Shown here piece by piece: positions 11,675-22,769 of a stretch of DNA of 64,000 nucleotides (positions are counted from its first letter, which is position 1; every line of letters starts with the position of its first letter). Source of the stretch: Panopea generosa (lineage: Eukaryota; Mollusca; Bivalvia; Adapedonta; Hiatellidae). The notes under the pieces were generated by a model that searched no databases, was not told the origin of the DNA, and saw nothing but the letters and a program-made list of their open reading frames with translations. The stretch lies in NCBI GenBank assembly GCA_029582155.1, contig CM055895.1, positions 17,412,787-17,476,786 of the forward strand, written 5' to 3'. Made by a program: the position numbers and the translations under genes.

Positions 11675-13509
11675 CTACTTGGTTGTAACGACTCCTGGTA
11701 GTAATGTTACTGGCGTTGTTGTTTCCGCTGCCGAGTCGATAATGGTAGTTTCTGTATTCTTCGCAGTTTCCGTATTTCTAACGACAGATGTTGTTTCGTA
11801 CTTAATCGTTGATGCTGTTGATTGTTCTTGTCCAGATGTTGGTTGTTTTGTGCTTATTGTACGCAATATTGTTGTTAAAATAGAAGCAGTAGTAGGTGGT
11901 TCACTTGAAGCTGTGGCATCTGTGGCTTTGGATGCAGTAATTAAACTAATTGTACCAGAAGCTGAAGAACTTTGATCTGTTATTCCTGAAGTGCGTGTTG
12001 TTGATTCCGAGGCCGTGTCTATAGATGAAGATCCTTGATCTGGATTCATAGTCTTTGTTTCAGAAACAATTGCTGTTGATTTTGAAATAGTGATTGTACT
12101 TTCTGTGCCAGAAACTGGAAAGTTTGAACTTAGATCTGTGACGCCAGAACCGGTTGATGATGACGTTGGTTCTGAATTCATGCCAGTAATTGAAGACCCT
12201 AGGTCTTGAGTTGTGGTTGGTGGTTCCGTGTAAGTGATGGCTGTGGTGTTTGTGCTGTCGGTAGAATAAAATGAAGAGCCTGAGTTTGTTACTGTTATTA
12301 CAGAACCGGCTGTTGTTGTTGATGCTGGAACAGTGTTTGAGATTTCCGTGGTAGTAGATGAAGATTCTAACTCTGTGACGGTTATTTCAGAACCGCTTGT
12401 TGTTACATCTGATGACCCGGTCGATAATGTGAATCCTTTGTCAGGACTCGTGGTTGTTGTATCAGAATGTGTTGATGTTGATACTGGAACAGTGTTTGAG
12501 GTTTCCGTGGAAGTAGATGAATAGTCTAACTCTGTGACTGTTATTTCAGGACCTGCTTGTTATTAGGTCTGATGACTCGGTCGATGATGTCAATTCTTTG
12601 TCAGGACTCGTGGTTATTGTTTCAGAACGTGTTGTTATTATTGCTGGAAGAGTGTTTGAGGTTTTCGTGGTAGTGGATGAAGATTCTAACTCCGTGACGG
12701 TTATTTCAGAATTCGTGGTTGTTGTTTCATAATTAGTTATAGTTGATTCTGAGTTTGTGTTTTCCGTTGTAGTATATGCAAAGCCTGCATTTGTTATGGT
12801 TACCTCTAAACCGCTTGTTGTTGATTCTGATGACCAAGTCGTAGATTTAGACACCTGCTCTTGATTGGTGCTTGTTATATCAAAGTTGGACGTCTTTGTT
12901 GATTCTGAAACAGTATATGTATTTTCCGTGCTAGTAGCTGGGTAGTCTGTTATAGTTATTTCAGAACCACTGCTTGTTGTTGATTCTGAAACAGTATATG
13001 TATTTTCCATGCTAGTAGCTGGGTAGTCTGTAATAGTTATTTCAGAACCACTGCTTGTTGTTGATTCTGAAACAGTATATGTATTTTCCATGCTAGTAGC
13101 TGGGTAGTCTGTAATAGTTATTTCAGAACCACTGCTTGTTGTTGATTCTGACAACACGGTCATAGTTGAGGAAATTTCAGTATTCGTGGTTTTTGTTTCA
13201 GAATTATGTGGTGTTATAGTGGTAATATCGTCTTTGTTTATCGTAGTTTCTGGAAACATTGTTGTAACTGATTCTGATGTTATGGTGATGGAAACCACAG
13301 GTGTAGTAGTTGTTGAAGAAACTGATTCTAATGCAGTTGTTTCGGAATCGTGAATCACCTCTGTAGTCATTGGTTGCATTGATACAGAGTTTGCAGTTGC
13401 CGAATCCGTCAGTGTAGTTTCCCATTCTTGAACTTGTTGTAGCAGCTATTACAATAGTACCTGACATACAAATACAAAAAAATATGTTGCGTGTTAAACA
13501 ATTAGTCAT
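11675..13509 (-). CDS. Mucin-like Ser/Thr-rich secreted protein, two apparent frame breaks
   Basis: Seen on the minus strand: an ATG at 13509 opens a frame with a signal-peptide-like start (MTNCLTRNIFFCICMSGTIV). Around 13420-13440 the Ser/Thr-rich frame continues in a different register and runs to a stop at 12546. Sequence homologous to the repeats then continues in the third register from about 12557 to a TAG at 11675. Between matching repeats (aagcggttctgaa versus aagcaggtcctgaa, minus strand) there is a single extra base at 12554, enough to explain the second break. The product is over 40% Ser+Thr with repeated blocks such as SEITITDYPATSMENTYTV and EITVTELESSSTTT, as in O-glycosylated mucins or stalk regions. 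No C-terminal membrane segment follows. Either assembly errors or a decaying allele could cause the breaks. Its function as mucus or surface coat is inferred from composition only. Confidence 0.55.
12880..13155 (-). repeat. 81-bp in-frame tandem repeat inside the mucin-like gene
   Basis: Units starting at 12961, 13042 and 13123 (plus coordinates) are exactly 81 bp apart and nearly identical, so each encodes the same 27 residues including SGSEITITDYPATS. An older degenerate unit flanks them. The near identity points to recent expansion or homogenisation. Confidence 0.85.
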
Positions 13510-14370
13510 TATTTATGCATATAATTATGAGTAAAGTGGGTAAGTAAGTTTTCAACATGAGACGTACGTAATATTTGGAGGATGAAGCAATAACAGCAGG
13601 ACAAGAACAAACAATGCATGTTATAAAACGACTCTAAACACATGCAGAAGAAATGAACCGCGTGAAAGAAATCACCGGTGGGGAGTTTGAACCTGAACAA
13701 AGGGTCACATAGAGGTTAAAACTTAGAAGTAAACAAGCCAGAACTTTTATAAAACAACCGGGTCGTAAGGACCTCTAAATGATGTCGCCATAAGTCAAAT
13801 AATGACAAACCGTGACGCAGGAGTCTTTTAAATTGCCGTTGTTTGTACTTTGAATGAAGGAGAAAATAAGAAAATACTAAACAAAGAGACAACCACCAAC
13901 ACAATATAAACAGACTGTATATAAAGAATAACTCTACCAAGTACAATATATACATGGATAAGAGGTGGCAACAGGGGTCACCATATTGGAAAGGTCAGTA
14001 GCACAATACACCACTGAGGAGCCTAATGGGTTCATCCCTACTCGCTTACTAATTTTACGATCGATGACATGCCTAATAAAAGAATTCTTTCTTGAACTTT
14101 GCAAAAATACTGCGTAAATGAAACGTTCCTGGATGTCACAATTTGTTCGTACAAAATGCTAATACTTATAAAGAATAGTGAAGCGGGCCCCAGAAATGTA
14201 TTATCTAATATTAATAAAAGTGCGTGTGCATGACAAAACCTTCCAATAAATGACAATAGGACATCTAATAACGTCATAAAATTAATTACATGAAATATTT
14301 AATGCAATCCAACATCATTAATCAGCATTAAACATCACATATAAATGTTTACAGCTATTAATAAACAGTA
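13510..14370. other. 5' flank of the mucin-like gene, no exon recognised
   Basis: AT-rich sequence upstream (minus strand) of the signal-peptide-like start at 13509. It may hold promoter or 5' UTR. No repeat or exon is supported. Confidence 0.35.
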
Positions 14371-14379
14371 AACTTTGTT

Positions 14380-14565
14380 TGCTCGAACACGGATGACTCA
14401 AACACGACATATAGCTCGATTCACCTATTTAGTCCGGCAAAGTTCTTATTTCGATGTACATACATGTAAATATATGGTATGATGCTGAACAATACTTGGT
14501 TCGAACAACCTGTAACTCGAACTATTTTGTCCAGTCCTGTCGGGTTCGAGCTATCGAAGTTCTAA
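14380..14565. mobile_element. MITE-like dispersed repeat, copy 1
   Basis: This block shares an ordered series of segments with 39485-39665: ttgctcgaacacggatg at the left, gaacaatacttgg in the middle, and cgagctatcga followed by ttct at the right. The ends are imperfectly complementary around the tcgaac/gttcga core, as in miniature inverted-repeat elements. No coding capacity. Confidence 0.55.
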
Positions 14566-14604
14566 TGTATGTGCACGTGTTTGCGTGCTGAAAACATGCA
14601 TATC

Positions 14605-14765
14605 TACGTTTTCTGTGACGAAAGGTCTAAGGCGCTGTCGCATAACGACCACCGCTTAGGTCGTGAGTTCGAATCTATTTCGATCCAAATAGTTTGCCAG
14701 TTATTTGCGGGCGGTGGTTCTGTTCTGAGGTCTTCCTTCACCAATAAAACTGAATACACCATGCA
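14605..14765 (+). mobile_element. tRNA-derived SINE remnant
   Basis: The left part has a Pol III B-box-like stretch (gtgagttcgaatctat) after a tRNA-like region. The right part ends ttccttcaccaataaaactg, a tail seen in bivalve SINEs. The tRNA part does not fold as a functional tRNA. Confidence 0.55.
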
Positions 14766-15389
14766 TAACATGTCTCGTATTTAAAATGGCAATAAATCTC
14801 ACTAAAAATAAAAATATGAAATTATTTCAACACTTCTGCACAAAATGTTTTAATAGTAAAGTAAAAACATACCTGTCAATAAATGTCCAGATATAATCAA
14901 TATAAAAAACATTTTATACTTTCAAAAGTTTTAGGTAGTTATAGTGAGTAGTCTTGGATCGATTTAAAGTGTCAAATGTTTCGCCTTTCTCTTCGAATAC
15001 TAGTAATAGTTTCATCGAAGACACGGAAAGTTTATATCTGTCAAGAGTGTTTTCTGACTTAATAGCAATAAATGTAAGTTTATTTTGATAAATTTAGCTA
15101 AATTAGTAATAAGTGCGCATAAGGGTGCAATTACATTGTCTGTGAGCACCATAAATAAAATTTATCAAGAGCATTTAAAAACTTTATGACTTTGGATTTA
15201 ATTTGACTTCATTTTGAAATCGTCAGTAATTGGACTCCGTATTTTAACAGGTAATATATCTAGCGAGCTAGATAGTTTTATTTGACTTCCAACTGAAATG
15301 AAGAAATGAGAGATTACGAATCAAGTTTTAGTATATTAGATTACGTATGACAGGGGTACTTACTTACAAGGTTTCACTTGGCAGTTCTA

Positions 15390-15990
15390 TATAAAACAAT
15401 GGCTATGATTTCCATGGTAAACTGTATTTCCACATAGAACCTGTGTTGAAGTATGTTTTCCATTGCAGGTATGTATCCGCACATAATAATGCACAAAAAC
15501 TAGTAGGTTGACCGGCTTGGTTTTTAAAAGACAACTTGCAGTATTACCCTATTTTTTTTTTAAAAATAAAGAAGTTCTCAAATGCTCATAAATACAGGTA
15601 TCTGTTTAAATTCTATGAAAGTTACCTTTTTAACACCAGTGATGTCTTATTGCAGCATTTGCTATGTTAGCTTTTTCCTTTACTCATCTGCAACAAGAAA
15701 TCACAGCCGCTATGGACCATGTGAAAATGTTTCAAATCAAATTACATAGGACTTTATTTTAAGTGCAAGAATCTTGCTACCGTGACCAAAAGGGCACAAC
15801 TGCGTAGTGAGACCTATAATAGATAGGCTGGTATGCCACTTGTATCTTTGACACACAAATAGTGCAAATAGGATTCAAGTTTAAAATGTATAGTTTACAC
15901 TTTAACATTATAAAAATCATTCTCAATTCAAAATTCGTACTCAAACACAATTGCCAAGGTCCGAGATTATACAACTTTGTACCGTGCTCA
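15390..15990 (+). repeat. Dispersed repeat family R, copy 1
   Basis: The block shares ordered segments with 53380-53870: tgtatccgcacataa, ggttgaccggcttg, tcaaatgctcataaa, ccagtgatgtcttattgcag and gcacaactgcgtagtgagac. A third copy at 19560-20475 shares the ccagtgatgt region but has grown tandem arrays. No coding content. The class (DNA element or other) is not known. Confidence 0.65.
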
Positions 15991-17140
15991 ACTCAAGAGC
16001 TCGTGCTCAACTAAATTTTGACTGGACTCACTATAACACAGTGAATGTAAATACTAGTACCCGGTAACTTTCTACTTCATTTGTATTAATATTTTTAAAT
16101 TCGAAGTCTAGTCAAGTGTTAGTGTTTAAATTTGTGTGTATATACACATCCTGGAAAATGTGTTTGAGTACGGATTCGAGTTGAGCATGAGATACGTTTT
16201 ATAACTTCGGGACCAGTCTCCTGTTTCATCAACACATTAAAGCATATACTTAAATACTTAAAATTAAGAAGAGCGCCGAGGTAATCATAATTTAAGACTG
16301 GTTTCAATTAAACTGCAAATGGTTTTATTGATATTAATTATAAAATAAAAAATTACCAGTCTAAATTGAGTTTTTTTAAGTTAATTAAAAATTAGGAAAA
16401 TGTTTGTGAACAGGAGCCTGGATTGAGGTAGAAAATTACAGTTATTTACACTTATTGGGTTATTACAAGACAAATCGTTTGTAGATGAGCATGGTATCTT
16501 GAGATGAGCATTGTATCTTGAGATGAGCATGGAAAAGCGATTCATAACCATGGACCCAAATTCATCAAAGTGTTGCGTCTAAAACTTAGACTCATACCCC
16601 AGATCTGATTGTTAACTGGTCAGTTAATCAATCCATACAGCTTATACAAGTGGACTATGGGGCTAATGTACACCTTCGTTATATACATAGACTAGGTGTA
16701 AATATAGATAGAGTCTAAGATGACATGTTATCAGAATCGTTCTTGGATATAAGGGTGAGATATCGTAGATGATTTAAACTTATTTTATTGCCGTATTTTG
16801 TACAGTAGGGTGGAGTAACAACGTTAGTTACGGCTCTCCCCATAAATACTTGATATAAAGTTAAATATGACATGCATGGTACACTTACAAAAGTTTCATT
16901 GTAATCAGTTCTTTTCATGCATTATAAAAGAATAGAACAGAAACGAACACAAATAATTTTAATGAAAACAGTTAGGTTATAGGATAAGGACAAAAGGAGA
17001 GATGGAGAAACTTGACGGTGCGGTTATAAAGATGATTCTACAGGTAGTCAAGACACATTTTCGCCAACTGCTTATAACAATCGTAAATATACATACAATT
17101 TTGAAAATCTACTGGTTTCATAATAAATTTTGGAACAGCT
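15991..17140. other. Non-coding sequence, nothing recognised
   Basis: About 1.1 kb without a supportable exon or RNA. A short direct repeat (gagatgagcat) occurs three times around 16490-16530. Confidence 0.4.
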
Positions 17141-17149
17141 CGAACCACA

Positions 17150-17420
17150 TATAGAGGATCATATATGAGTTTTTTTATTATTGAATTTATTTATTAAACC
17201 AGTTTAGCAAAATATGTTATCAAAATATATTACGAGATTAATAATTCATTAACAAACGAGCGCGAATATAAATCGCCTTTTAACACGTAACTCGTGGCGT
17301 GGGGTAGTAGGGGTGGAATGGTACACTAACTAATTATTTTTTCAGCTCATTTCTACAATTAGGAACGAGGGATAAAATCGTGATTATTAGTTTTCGTCAG
17401 TCGCGGCATTGCAGGCTGGG
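17150..17420 (+). repeat. Dispersed repeat shared with 52200-52440
   Basis: Both copies start with tttttttattattgaatt-like sequence, contain a taactcg segment, and share taattatttt...aggaacgag(g)ataaaatc followed by a tcagtcgcgg/gagtcgtcg motif. Divergence is high. The element type is unknown. Confidence 0.5.
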
Positions 17421-18159
17421 TTTGAATGTTGATCTACGATTGCCGATATCATAGGGAACTTCACGCAGTTCAGTGTAAATTAAAGCGGAGGCGTTCAAGT
17501 TTTAAAATTAAGGATGATTGACCCTTAGCTACTTAGTACAATAAATATCAGCAGTGTACGCCCAGTCATCATCATTGCCACTTCTGACGTTAAGGAGTTG
17601 TAAACAATGACCAGGGATGGTGACGGTCCTGCATGACATAACAAATCGGACATTGCATGTGTGGCGACAAGTGGTCAAGTGGTAATTTCGTAATGAATTA
17701 ACCCCCTCACCATACTTTATCTGATGATTAATGGATTGATGTTGGCGGAGTATCGTAAATACATGTATAACTGTAACTCAGTTATATAGGCATATTGTTG
17801 TTATTTTTATAGATGATAGGTGCATTGTTAAAAAAGAGAGAAGAATTTTGTATAATAATGTATTATAATAAACTAATCGTGAAATAATATATGTAGATAG
17901 GCACATTAATACAGACCAGGCTGTGTAGCTTCGGTCCTGAAACCCTTCGTACCCGTGGGCGGTTCGCCTCTCTGTCAATTTTGATAGTTGACCCTAGGTC
18001 AAACAACTTTAACAAACCCTCAGTCGTATGATTATTGATCGTATCAATCGCATTTAACACGTAAAATATATAAATATTTGTGTACTTAATAAGTAAGCAT
18101 TTACAAAACGAAGCACTTGGACGTTTAGATTTGATTATTTAGTTTTTACTATTTATTTT
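17421..18159. other. Non-coding sequence, nothing recognised
   Basis: No exon, RNA gene or repeat family is supported here. Confidence 0.35.
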
Positions 18160-18164
18160 AGCTA

Positions 18165-18340
18165 GGTTGCGAAGTAAGCTCCGAGCTTACATGGCCGCTC
18201 TCCGTTTCCTGGCTTGAACAAGTATAGACTGATACTGTTGTTTGTAAGAGACAATCGAGTCAAACTTGAGATCGAACCCTTAAACTCTAGCATGAAAAGT
18301 CAACTTGCTATCCATCGCACTACTGACCGCTTTAATTGAT
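18165..18340 (-). mobile_element. Possible tRNA-derived SINE fragment
   Basis: On the minus strand a B-box-like gggttcgatctc follows a tRNA-like stretch that begins near 18340. The A-box match is weak and no tail is evident, so this is tentative. Confidence 0.3.
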
Positions 18341-18479
18341 AATTGTTGGCAGTTATATTTTTATAACCTATATTTCAAAGCAGCTGTATTGCAGCTTTCT
18401 TGTATATTGGCATTCGATCGTTGTTTATACCAGTACAGCCATTGGACTGGCACAAAATGGACATGCATATTTGTAACCC

Positions 18480-19450
18480 ATACTGTGGATGTAATCGCCA
18501 AGATTATCTCCGAATAACTATTACAATTATGGAAGACTGGTTGACAACTATAAATAGGATAGTGCCATATTGGAGAGACAGCTGGCAGACGGGGAAGACC
18601 GACAACGAGTGCAGTTTGGCCCGACACACCGGACTGCAATATTGTGAGTAGGAACTCATCAACAATTCGCGATGGACAGATATATTAAGAGATACCCCCA
18701 GGGCCAAGCGAGAGCGGGGGAGGATGATCGACCCAAAATCCAGATACCGGAAACAAACACGCCTGATCAACAGACAACAGACAACGAGACACCAACAGGG
18801 TTTACAGCTGTGGTAAGGACATGCAAGAACAAGAGGGGGCTGTAGATCCACCATACAAAGAAAGGCTGTCCACCAATTCTGAGACTAACAACGCACAGGT
18901 TTACCTCATGAGACGGAGGGAGGGGCAAGGACCAGGATAATCACAACAGTGTCCAGAACCTCCAGGTACCATCTAAGTCAGCGATTAGTCAGGAAGGATG
19001 CTCAGGAGGACGTTGCGGTGGAGGACAGCTTGCGAGGCGATGCAAGCACTCAGGAGCGGGCAGCTGCAGCGACCAACATGGAAAGAGCGTATTAAATGGC
19101 TTTCTCCAATACAAGAGAAAGGAACCAGTTTGAGGAAGATGTAGACATGGTGCTTGAAGAAGTACCACGTCCCTGAAAAATTTCGGAACCTGTTGAAAAA
19201 CTATTTTGATAACTTCAGGATGCGTTTTACAGCGTCAGATTACACAACGTCATGGCAACGCCTTAAAGTGTTAATAGTAACCGGATGCACGACCTCAGTG
19301 ATTCTTTTCTCTGCAGAGATGAACCTCATCGTAAAGACGGCTGAATAGATGAGCCAGAGTCGGAAGAATGTACCAGGAGTGCGCCAGTCACCGACAAGAG
19401 CCTTGGTCGACGACATAACAATAACGACTTATCAAAATGAGTTTTACGAC
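18480..19450 (+). pseudogene. Degenerate non-LTR retrotransposon reverse transcriptase
   Basis: Joined over several stops and frame changes, the plus strand gives LINE reverse-transcriptase features. Near 19160-19345 there is YHVPEKFRNLLKNYFDNFRM, then TTSWQRLKVLIVTGCTTS and VILFSAEMNLIVKTAE. After a stop, PTRALVDDITI near 19390-19430 occupies the place of the catalytic F/Y-x-DD box. The upstream part (18660-18900) is rich in polar and basic residues, like LINE N-terminal regions. It cannot make an active enzyme. Clade assignment needs a profile search. Confidence 0.65.
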
Positions 19451-19734
19451 GGATATACCACTCTTAAATATTAATGTGATCTTTAGACAAACACTGAAAA
19501 TTACGTTTCGCACTTTAACGTCCAAATCTTCTATACTAAGAAAATGATACTAATCGTGCTAATAGTGGTCTCACAACACAGTTGAATTTTGTTCTTTGTT
19601 ATATATGAAATAAGGTATCGGGTTTCCGAGGTAAAAATATATTCCACATAGATTTGTTTTCAAGGTTGACTAGCTAATTTTTTTTAAAGAAGGTGCAGTG
19701 ATAACATAAGATTTTTTTAAAAAGAAGTACACTG

Positions 19735-20040
19735 ATGCATGTATCTGTTAAAATTTGGTCATTAATACATGCATATGTTAAAACTTGGTCATTAATTCAT
19801 GCATATGTTAAATTTTGGTCAATAATACATGCATATGTTAAAATTTGGTCATTAACACATGCATATGTCAAAATTTGGTTACTAATACATGCATAGGTTA
19901 AAATTGCATCTGTTTAATTTGGTCAATAATACATGCATCTGTTAAAATTTGATCATTAACACATGCATATGTTAAAATTTGGTCATTATTACATGCATCT
20001 GTTAATTTTAGTCATTAATACATGCATCTGTTAAAATCTT
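19735..20040 (+). repeat. 30-bp minisatellite
   Basis: About ten copies of a 30-bp unit containing atgcatatgttaaaatttgg and tcattaatac. In the related copy at 53600 the matching tract (atacatgcatcctttaaaat) is present once. Confidence 0.9.
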
Positions 20041-20089
20041 ATAAAAGTCCCCTTTTTAACATCAGTGATGTATAATTGCAGTGTATGCT

Positions 20090-20475
20090 ATGCCAGGTTT
20101 TGCTCTACTCATCTGCAGCCAGGTTTTGCTCTACTCATCTGCAGCTCTACTCATCTGCAGCCAGGTTTTGCTCTACTCATCTGCAGCCAGGTTTTGCTCT
20201 ACTCATCTGCAGCAAGGTTTTGCTCTACTCATATGCAGCTCTACTCATCTGCAGCCAGGTTGTGCTCTTACTCATCTGCAGCCAGGTTTTGCTCTACTCA
20301 TCTGCAGCCAGGTTGTGCTCTACTCATCTGCAGCCAGGTTTTGCTCTACTCATCTGCAGCAAGGTTTTGCTCTACTCATCTGCAGCTCTACTCATCTGAA
20401 GCCAGGTTTTGCTCTACTCATCTGCAACCAGGTTTTGCTGTACTCATTTGCAGCCAGGTTTTGCTCTACTCATTC
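20090..20475 (+). repeat. 26-bp minisatellite with a 16-bp sub-unit
   Basis: Copies of caggttttgctctactcatc plus tgcagc, about 26 bp, interrupted by shorter 16-bp units (tctactcatctgcagc). It is open in all three plus frames because of the repeat, not because it is coding. A single-copy version is at 53670 (gccagcttttgctcatctca). Confidence 0.9.
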
Positions 20476-20832
20476 ATTACCCAATTTCCAAGCGTCATTA
20501 TTTTTTTTCTAAATTCACAATTCAAACATAACAAAGCTTTCAAAATGTTAAAAAAATACACCAATAATACCATTCAAATAAAAAATAGTAGCATTAAAAA
20601 TAAGTAAAATACCAATCGGTATTTCCTTGGAATGTTGCTATGGACACGAAGTCAGTATTCATTATTATAGATTACCACAATTACACCGAATACACCAAAT
20701 AGGACGTCTGTATGGGCCAAAAGCTATACATAATTAATGGTTTTCTTTTGTGTTATATCTCACGTCGACTATGAATGAAAATTTACATCTTGTATCTTGC
20801 CTTTCAACCGTTTGTTATTCTTTAGAACGCAC

Positions 20833-20990
20833 TCAGCTCTCCCGATTGGGTCCGTTAAATGGCAATGTTGGGAAAGCCACATTTGAGTACATTGATTTGT
20901 CAGTTGCCTCAACCGAAAGTTTGAATGACGTCACAGTTTAGTAAGCGTTCAATTGCTATGCATTATGGGACAGGCATAGAATTTCTTTGC
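20833..20990 (+). repeat. Dispersed repeat, inverted partner at 41613-41745
   Basis: Shared features are gggaaagccacatttgag (the partner reads the complement, with small differences), a gaatgacgtcac stretch containing a CRE-like TGACGTCA palindrome, and caattgctatg. The two copies lie in opposite orientation on either side of the two-domain gene's main exons. Confidence 0.6.
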
Positions 20991-21054
20991 TTTTTCATTG
21001 GGGTTAACATACCTGATTTTGGAGATATCAGGATTTTGGGATCGACTAACCTTT

Positions 21055-21470
21055 TATCAAGAGTTATGTGTCCCTTTTCAAAACAAGAAATGAAATAAAA
21101 GGTCTGCCCAAATATACAGTATTAGACGTCTTTGTCAGCCAATAGCTATACATAGATAGTGTTTTATTTATCCAAATCGCATTATGCCTCTTTACACCCA
21201 TCTGATACAAGAGATAAACAGTACATGTTTTGTATTATATCTCATGCAGACTTTAAATAAACTTTTATATATTGTATCTTGCCATTTAACCATTTATCAA
21301 GAGTTATGTGCCCCTTTTCAAAATAAGAAATGAAATTTAAGGTCTGTCCAAATATACAGAATAAGACGTCTTTGTCAGCCAATAGCTATACATAGATAGT
21401 GTTTTATTTATCCAAACGCAGTATGTCTCTTTACACCCATCTGTAACAAGAGATAAACAGTACATGTATA
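21055..21470 (+). repeat. Direct duplication of about 175 bp, offset about 240 bp
   Basis: Sequence at 21055-21230 (starting tatcaagagttatgtg and containing gtcagccaatagctataca) returns nearly unchanged at 21295-21468. A more divergent relative lies around 20690-20760. No coding content is supported. Confidence 0.75.
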
Positions 21471-21766
21471 TACCAATGACGTGCATCCGAGTTACTTGTT
21501 CCAGTGTAAGACCAGGATTTAGGCATGTCCCTGTGCCCACTAACATATGTGATTCATTTTCAACACTTGGGATGCTTCCGGTATGCTGAATTTTAAACAT
21601 TTAAAATCAATCTTAGTCTACATTTCAAAGTGTTCACCCGAAGAGCAAACAATGGATTTTGGAAATATTATTTTATTGGCATTTATTGGTAACTTATAAC
21701 ACATATTTCAGGGGATAAAATAGTATATTGTGATATATATGTATGTTGGCACTGTATTTGTATATT

Positions 21767-21770
<4 letters not shown>

Positions 21771-21800
<30 letters not shown>
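21771..21800. repeat. (TA)n microsatellite
   Basis: About 30 bp of alternating TA, flanked by related tattgtgatatat units that resemble the neighbouring 38-bp array. Confidence 0.95.
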
Positions 21801-21804
<4 letters not shown>

Positions 21805-21834
21805 TGCATCGTATTTGGTATATTGTGATATATG

Positions 21835-22130
21835 ATTGATTAATTGATTGATTGATTGAATAGTTTGCGTCATTTTTATGCCATCTAGGGCTAACAGACG
21901 ATCAGTTAACCTAACCACTGTTTCTTGGGATTAACCAGTACTCGAGCACACACCATCTCCGTAAGTAACTGATAACTTTCCCTCTTGAATCAGTGGTAAG
22001 AGACGAATGATAATGAGACACAATGTCGTATATCAATCATCACGGAGACTGTTGCTGGGCAGGGGATTCGAACTCACGACCCCTGGATTGATAGTCAGAC
22101 GCGTAACCGACTGAGCTAATCGGCCCCGGC
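21835..22130 (-). mobile_element. Full-length-looking tRNA-derived SINE
   Basis: Reading the minus strand: a tRNA-like head (gccgattagctcagtcgg A-box, gtgagttcgaatcccc B-box) at about 22127-22050, then a body with gtactggttaatcccaagaa, and a tail of repeated caat/gattgatt near 21833-21860. The anticodon stem is mismatched, so this is not a working tRNA gene. A body fragment of the same family is at 52015-52130. It sits inside or beside the 38-bp array. Confidence 0.7.
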
Positions 22131-22595
22131 TGTGATATATAAATATGGTCGCACCGTAGTTGGTATATTGCGATATATAAATATGGTCGCACCGTATTTG
22201 ATACATTGCGATATATAAAAATGGTCGCACCATAGTTGATATATTGCGATATATAAATATGGTCGCACCGTATTTGATACATTGCGATATATAAAAATGG
22301 ACGCACCATAGTTGATATATTGCGATATATAAATATGGTCGCACCGTATTTGATACATTGCGATATATAAAAATGGACGCACCGTATTTGATTTATTGCG
22401 ATATATAAAAATGGACACACCATAGTTGATATATTGCAATATATAAATATGGTCGCACCGTATTTGATATATTGCGATATATAAAAATGGACGCATCAGT
22501 ATTTGATACATTGCGATATATAAAAATGGACGCACCGTATTTGATTTATTGCGATATATAAAAATGGACGCACCATAGTTGATATATTGCGTTAA
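22130..22595. repeat. 38-bp minisatellite
   Basis: About twelve units containing gatatataaatatggtcgca and ccgtatttgatacattgc. Two unit types alternate (ccgtatttga versus ccatagttga), suggesting dimer-like amplification. It ends about 140 bp before the proposed microexon at 22735. Confidence 0.92.
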
Positions 22596-22734
22596 AATCA
22601 AGTTATAAACGTTTAATAAGAGTAAACAGAAAATGTATTTTGGATATATGGTGTACTACATGCATATCAGTATACGTATACTTGTTTTCATGTTGAAGTT
22701 TGTTACTGAAGTGTGTTACTGTATTCTGTTTCAG

Positions 22735-22769
22735 CTTGCCCTCTGGTGGTACATTCTGGCGATTCATAT
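22735..22769 (+). CDS. Candidate microexon before three-finger domain 1
   Basis: After a tctgtttcag acceptor, 35 bases enter in phase 1 and leave in phase 0 at gtaagt, giving CPLVVHSGDSY. A second in-frame gtaagt lies 12 bases further on. Phase in and out equal those of the microexon before domain 2 (36803-36819), which is the main support. Too short to judge by composition. Confidence 0.4.

Larger units (their letters stand above)
19560..20620 (+). repeat. Dispersed repeat family R, copy 2, with internal arrays
   Basis: The left flank (ttttgttctttgtta...aaataaggtatcggg) matches the start of the copy at 53380. The ataaaagtcccctttttaac and catcagtgatgt region matches the copies at 15630 and 53630. 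Between and after these, two single-copy segments of the other copies have become tandem arrays (19735-20040 and 20090-20475). Confidence 0.65.

Noticed and set aside
20065..20607. Three overlapping plus-strand open frames (CSTHLQPGFALLICSQ-like)
   Set aside because: All three frames are open because of the 26/16-bp minisatellite. No start context or domain.
21337..21600. Minus-strand frame with TGTCLNPGLTLEQVTRMHVIG as a missing three-finger exon
   Set aside because: Too few cysteines and wrong spacing. It overlaps a dispersed direct duplication.
22033..22601. Minus-strand open frames rich in YIYRNISTMVRPFL
   Set aside because: Product of the 38-bp array and an embedded SINE head.
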